A stretch of 64,000 nt of DNA, from NCBI GenBank assembly GCA_003153475.1, contig PLYT01000016.1:4822-68821 (forward strand), written 5' to 3'. Each line of letters opens with the position of its first letter. Position 1 is the first letter of the stretch. Below, piece after piece: positions 61,601 to 64,000 of this stretch. Source of the DNA: Betaproteobacteria bacterium. GTDB lineage: Bacteria > Pseudomonadota > Gammaproteobacteria > Burkholderiales > Casimicrobiaceae. A program made the translations under genes and the position numbers. The notes under the pieces are model-generated. The model saw only the letters and a program-made list of their open reading frames with translations, was not told where the DNA came from and ran no database searches.

Positions 61601-64000
61601 TCTTGCCAGTTCGGTGATCTACGCCAATGCATCGTTACGTGCATCGGCGAGTGTCCTGGTCAAGAACCGCCGCGGACAATCCGGGCTGTGGGGCTATGCA
61701 ATTTCCGGTGACTTGCCGATCGTGCTGCTGCAGATTTCCGCTGCAAGCAACATCGAACTTGTGCGACAGTTGGTGCAGGCGCATGCGTACTGGCGCCTCA
61801 AGGGTCTGTCGGTCGACCTGGTCATCTGGAACGAAGATCACGACGTCTATCGGCAGCGGCTCCAGGAACAGATCCTCGGGTTGATCGCTGCCGGCGTCGA
61901 AGCCCATTTCGTCGATCGGCCCGGAGGCATTTTCGTTCGCCACGCGGAGCAGATCTCCTCCGAGGACCGTATCCTTTTCGAGTCGGTAGCCCGAGCGATC
62001 ATCGTCGACAGCCGTGGAACCCTGGCCGACCAGATCAACCGTCGCGTGCCCCCCGAAGTGCGAATTCCGCGGCTCGCTCCGATTCATGCCCACCGGCCGC
62101 AGACGTTCAGCGAAATCGCCGCGCTGGGAGACGGCCTGACCCTGTTCAACGGAATCGGGGGATTCTCCCGGGATGGACGCGAATACGTCATTGCGCCCGC
62201 TGCGGGAAAGGCAACGCCGACACCGTGGGTGAACGTCATTGCGAACTCCAGCTTCGGCACCGTCGTATCGGAAAGCGGGCTCGGCTACACGTGGAGTGAG
62301 AACGCCCATCTGTTCAGGCTAACTCCCTGGCACAACGATCCGGTGAGCGATCCGAGCGGAGAGACGATCTACTTGCGCGACGAGGAAACCGGACATTTCT
62401 GGTCACCGACTTCCTCCCCACGCCCCGGCTCGAATCCTTACGTCACCCGGCACGGATTCGGCTACAGCGTTTTCGAGCACACTGAGGATGGGATTCGCTC
62501 GGAACTCACCGTGTTCGTGGCGCTCGATGCCGCCGTCAAGTTTTTCAGCTTGAAAGTCCATAACGACTCGGGCCGAATGCGACGAATATCCATCACCGGT
62601 TACGTCGAGTGGGTGTTGGGGGACGTCCGCGCGAAGTCCGCGATGCATGTGTCGACCCAAATCGATGCCAGGAATGGCGCTTTGTATGCGCGCAATTCCT
62701 ACAACAGCGAATTCTCGGACTGCGTGGCGTTCTTCGACGTCGACGAACCTAAGCGGACGGTGACCGGTTCCCGGTTCGAGTTCGTCGGTCGCAATGGCAC
62801 ACTCCGCGACCCCGCGGCCATGCATCGAGTGAGGCTCTCCGGCAAAACCGGCGCGGGACTGGACCCGTGCGCCGCGATGCAAGTCACGTTCGACCTCGCC
62901 AACGGACAGGAGCGCGAGGTGGTATTCCGACTCGGCACGGGAAGCAACGCCGATGCGGCCGGCCAGCTGGTGCAGCGCTTCCGCGGATCCGCGGCAGCCG
63001 CAGATGCGCTCGCGGGCGTGATCGAGCACTGGCGGCACACGCTGACTGCCGTGCAGATCGACACACCCGACGTGGCGCTCAATGTGCTGACCAATGGCTG
63101 GCTGATATATCAAACGATCGCGTGCCGCCTTTGGGCGCGCAGCGGCTTCTATCAGTCGGGCGGAGCCTACGGGTTCCGCGACCAGTTGCAGGACGCAATG
63201 GCGTTGGTGCACGCCAAACCGCGACTGCTGCGCGATCAGATCTCTCTATGTGCGAGTCGACAATTCGTCGAAGGCGACGTCCAGCACTGGTGGCATCCCG
63301 GGTCGGGCCGAGGCGTGCGTACCCATTGCTCGGACGATTATCTTTGGCTACCTCTGGCGACATCCCGCTACATCCTGGCCAGCGGTGACCTGTCGATTCT
63401 CGACGAATCGACGCGCTACCTCGACGGCCGCCCGGTGAATGCGGAAGAGGACTCGTACTACGACCTGCCCGCCCAGTCCGACCGACGCGCGACTATCTAT
63501 GAGCACTGTCTTCAGGCGCTTCTGCATGGCTTGAGATTCGGCGTGCACGGACTGCCGCTGATCGGATCGGGCGACTGGAACGACGGCATGAACCTCGTCG
63601 GCAGGCACGGCAAGGGCGAGAGCGTATGGCTCGGCTTTTTCCTTTGTCACGTCCTGGGGGAATTTGCCAAAGTGGCGCGCCTGCGCAACGACTCGTCGTT
63701 CGCGGATCGTTGCGATGCAGAGGTGATGCAGCTACGACAACGGATCGAGAACAACGGCTGGGACGGCGGATGGTACCGCCGTGCGTACTTCGACGACGGC
63801 TCGCCGCTGGGTTCAGTCGCCAACGCCGAGTGTCAAATCGATTCGGTTGCGCAGAGCTGGGCGGTGCTTTCTGGCGCGGGTGATCCCGCGCACTCGCGAG
63901 TGGCCATGGACGCCGTGGATGCGCGGCTGGTTCGCCGTGACTACGCGTTGATTCAGCTTCTCGATCCACCGTTCGACAGCTCCGATCTGGAGCCGGGATA
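55698..64000 (+). CDS. ndvB: cyclic beta-1,2-glucan synthase, 3' end outside window
   Basis: An uninterrupted frame of more than 2760 codons reaching the window edge, against about 2800-2870 residues for full NdvB, so almost all is present. An N-terminal region is followed by membrane helices (about residues 430-480), a glycosyltransferase core with DTDTQLPRDAARQF and SHDLLEG then RRRRWIRGDWQ, a glucoamylase-like segment with WGMSESGYNTVD, and the GH94 phosphorylase-like C-terminus with GSGDWNDGMN. Makes and sizes cyclic osmoregulated glucans at the inner membrane. Confidence 0.93.
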   Translation, partial: MTSGTSILGHLTQFRGRLRSSALSHKPSLEELPLRSELFSADQMERHGKTLATAHRITPGRARDQLLPRLASNEDVLIAACKRLAAAIATNRRITPAGEWLLDNFHLIEEQVGTAKRHLPRGYSRELPRLALGPSAGLPRVYDIALEAISHGDGRVDADSLRRFVTAYQSITTLKLGELWAIPIMLRLALIENLRRVAVRISAGIAERDLANTWADRMMEIAERDPKSLILVIADMARSSPPMVSTFVAELARRLQGQSAALALALTWIEQRLGEGHLTIEQLVQMANQQQASDQVSISNSISSLRLLSAIDWRDFVEAVSVVEGILRRDPPGIYASMEFATRDRYRHVTERIAKQGGMAEAAVAEKAIELASASATRTGSDDRVAHVGFYLIDKGLAELERAAKVRVSVLAALRRIGTRYPLPVFLGAVAVTTGILTAGLAANADAAGVSGEILTLTIVLSLLATSQFAVTIVNWLATLLVTPNSLPRMDFSRGIAAHARTLVVVPSMLTSARNVEDLVEALEVRFLANRDPHLHFALLTDFPDADAESLPTDAHLLGLAEERINELNRKYAPEAHSSETKNGKGNDFVETKARLGEVDAGHSSNASAFYLFHRPRRWNATARIWMGHERKRGKLGDLNSLLRGGRSDGFSRIVGATAILSQVRYVITLDTDTQLPRDAARQFVGAMAHPLNAARFGEPGKDTSREVVRSGHGILQPRVSVSLPGANRSRYARLYGGDAGTDQYTRTVSDVYQDLFDEGSFIGKGIYDVDAFERALKGRFPENRILSHDLLEGCYARAGLLSDAELYEDFPARYSADVARRRRWIRGDWQLVGWLRRRVQGPDGRRELNPLSMLSQWKLFDNLRRSLVPIALALLLLMGWSVLAAAGFWTGVVVSILLAPAFIASLSDLVDKPAEVPLRQHLAAVEHTARRHFAQAVLALAFLPYEAFFCLDAIVRTIGRLLITRRRLLEWNTSSEVDRALQDVDRTDLLASYRSMAVAPAIAAAAWIGLSFANPAGLAAAGPILLLWAASPAIAWWISRPLTRRSAKLTVDQTHFLRQLARKTWAYFETYVGPDDHWLPPDNVQDQPAVKVAHRTSPTNMGLALLANLTACDFGYLSAGQLVVRTTNALRSMGALERYRGHFYNWYDTQTRLPLAPRYVSTVDSGNLAGHLLTLRPGLMALCDAPILNPRWLEGISDTLAVLIDAVGQQSMRAIAQFEKARASAIAASPATLADAWVHVDLLAAYAADVVAHMTATSPTDSESEAGIWTHALERQCADLRDELISFAPWLELQSVSERPHDFPGANGVPTLRELATLDAARLPIIEHARVNGSTVEERTSLDTLRDLITLGAQRATARMAAIDELARQAAALAEIDYDFLFDKVRRQLVIGYNVAQLRNDESYYDLLASEARLCNFVGIAQGKLPQESWFALGRLLTSAGGEPVLLGWSGSMFEYLMPLLVMPTYENTLLDQTYVAAVERQIEYGRQRGVPWGMSESGYNTVDVNLNYQYRAFGVPGLGLKRGLAEDLVVAPYASALALMVAPEAACLNLQRLAAEGLAGRLGLFEAIDYTPSRQRRGESSAVVRSFMAHHQGMSLLSCAYVLLARPMQKRFESDPLFQATLLLLQERIPRAALFHSHATDLSDLRAGGGGPEPPVRVLTSPDTTIPEVQLLSNGRYHVMVTNTGGGSSRWKDLAVTRWREDGISDNWGTFCYLRDEASGEFWSTAYQPTLKQGEHYEAIFSEGRAEFRRRDFDFETHTEIVVSPEDDIEVRRVHITNRSRASRAIDVTSYAEMVLAPAAADVLHPAFSNLFVQTELLEQRNAILCTRRPRSREEQVPWMFHLMTVHGAARTEISFETDRMRFIGRGGSIAAPRAMADAGPLSNTAGSVLDPIAAIRHRMTITAGATATIDLVSGASETRDGLLRLVDKYQDRRLVDRVFELTWTHSHVVLQQLNATEADAQLYGRLASSVIYANASLRASASVLVKNRRGQSGLWGYAISGDLPIVLLQISAASNIELVRQLVQAHAYWRLKGLSVDLVIWNEDHDVYRQRLQEQILGLIAAGVEAHFVDRPGGIFVRHAEQISSEDRILFESVARAIIVDSRGTLADQINRRVPPEVRIPRLAPIHAHRPQTFSEIAALGDGLTLFNGIGGFSRDGREYVIAPAAGKATPTPWVNVIANSSFGTVVSESGLGYTWSENAHLFRLTPWHNDPVSDPSGETIYLRDEETGHFWSPTSSPRPGSNPYVTRHGFGYSVFEHTEDGIRSELTVFVALDAAVKFFSLKVHNDSGRMRRISITGYVEWVLGDVRAKSAMHVSTQIDARNGALYARNSYNSEFSDCVAFFDVDEPKRTVTGSRFEFVGRNGTLRDPAAMHRVRLSGKTGAGLDPCAAMQVTFDLANGQEREVVFRLGTGSNADAAGQLVQRFRGSAAAADALAGVIEHWRHTLTAVQIDTPDVALNVLTNGWLIYQTIACRLWARSGFYQSGGAYGFRDQLQDAMALVHAKPRLLRDQISLCASRQFVEGDVQHWWHPGSGRGVRTHCSDDYLWLPLATSRYILASGDLSILDESTRYLDGRPVNAEEDSYYDLPAQSDRRATIYEHCLQALLHGLRFGVHGLPLIGSGDWNDGMNLVGRHGKGESVWLGFFLCHVLGEFAKVARLRNDSSFADRCDAEVMQLRQRIENNGWDGGWYRRAYFDDGSPLGSVANAECQIDSVAQSWAVLSGAGDPAHSRVAMDAVDARLVRRDYALIQLLDPPFDSSDLEPG

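Overview
The window is one contiguous stretch of high-GC proteobacterial chromosome. Bug/TctC-type solute receptors, a DUF3309 protein, an RquA-type methyltransferase, many class I c-type cytochromes and repeated ANR/FNR-type boxes all suggest a betaproteobacterium (Burkholderiales or Rhodocyclales). That placement is an inference from gene content. I saw no rRNA, tRNA, CRISPR array, insertion sequence or prophage. A partial M24 peptidase runs off the left edge and a partial cyclic beta-glucan synthase runs off the right edge.

Layout. 1-6.5 kb: catabolic/uptake cluster with an M24 peptidase end, a 3-hydroxyisobutyrate-dehydrogenase-like enzyme and a complete sugar-type (RbsABC/Mgl) ABC transporter with a RidA-family enzyme. 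6.6-7.8 kb: wreck of a cbb3-oxidase assembly locus; a twice-frameshifted ccoI start is fused to the end of a TauE/SafE-type gene. 8.4-15 kb: stress/redox genes (AhpD-like, Crp/Fnr regulator, Met/His-rich secreted protein, DUF6781-like protein, hemN, kinase-USP fusion, phosphoesterase). 15.5-24.2 kb: anaerobic energy block of fumarate reductase frdABCD, a pyruvate:ferredoxin-oxidoreductase-like enzyme with its own NAD(P)H/ferredoxin subunit, and rquA for rhodoquinone. 24.6-36.9 kb: decaheme cytochrome plus MtrB/PioB-type outer-membrane barrel, then a hexaheme cytochrome, a four-cluster ferredoxin, an NrfD-like membrane protein and further c-type cytochromes (24 heme motifs between 24.6 and 35.0 kb), a universal stress protein and a last monoheme cytochrome. 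37.2-41.9 kb: oxygen-independent ribonucleotide reductase (nrdD, a separate glycyl-radical ORF, nrdG) divergent from a radical SAM protein. 41.9-48.8 kb: secreted Ser/Gly-rich protein, Bug receptor plus ATP-grasp enzyme, and a periplasmic molybdenum hydroxylase with triheme cytochrome. 48.8-64 kb: transglutaminase-like protein, two sister Crp/Fnr regulators, a PLD-type lipoprotein, small envelope proteins, an AI-2E-type permease and ndvB.

How it fits together. TTGAY-N4-RTCAA boxes lie ahead of hemN, frdABCD, the oxidoreductase-rquA operon, the decaheme operon, the hexaheme operon, the USP operon and the nrdD/radical-SAM divergent promoter. The central 30 kb therefore reads as one oxygen-responsive regulon for life without oxygen: pyruvate oxidation, rhodoquinone-linked fumarate respiration, porphyrin and deoxynucleotide synthesis without oxygen, and a trans-outer-membrane electron conduit joined to the quinone pool. 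The remains of the high-affinity oxidase locus fit, but do not prove, a lineage that has moved away from microaerobic cbb3 respiration.

The strongest candidate for an under-described system is 24.6-35.0 kb: an MtrAB/PioAB-like porin-cytochrome pair next to a Qrc/ACIII-like hexaheme-FeS-NrfD module that lacks any molybdopterin subunit, plus a tetraheme four-domain cytochrome and a membrane protein that appears to carry both a c-type heme motif and histidine-bearing helices. The direction of electron flow cannot be read from sequence.
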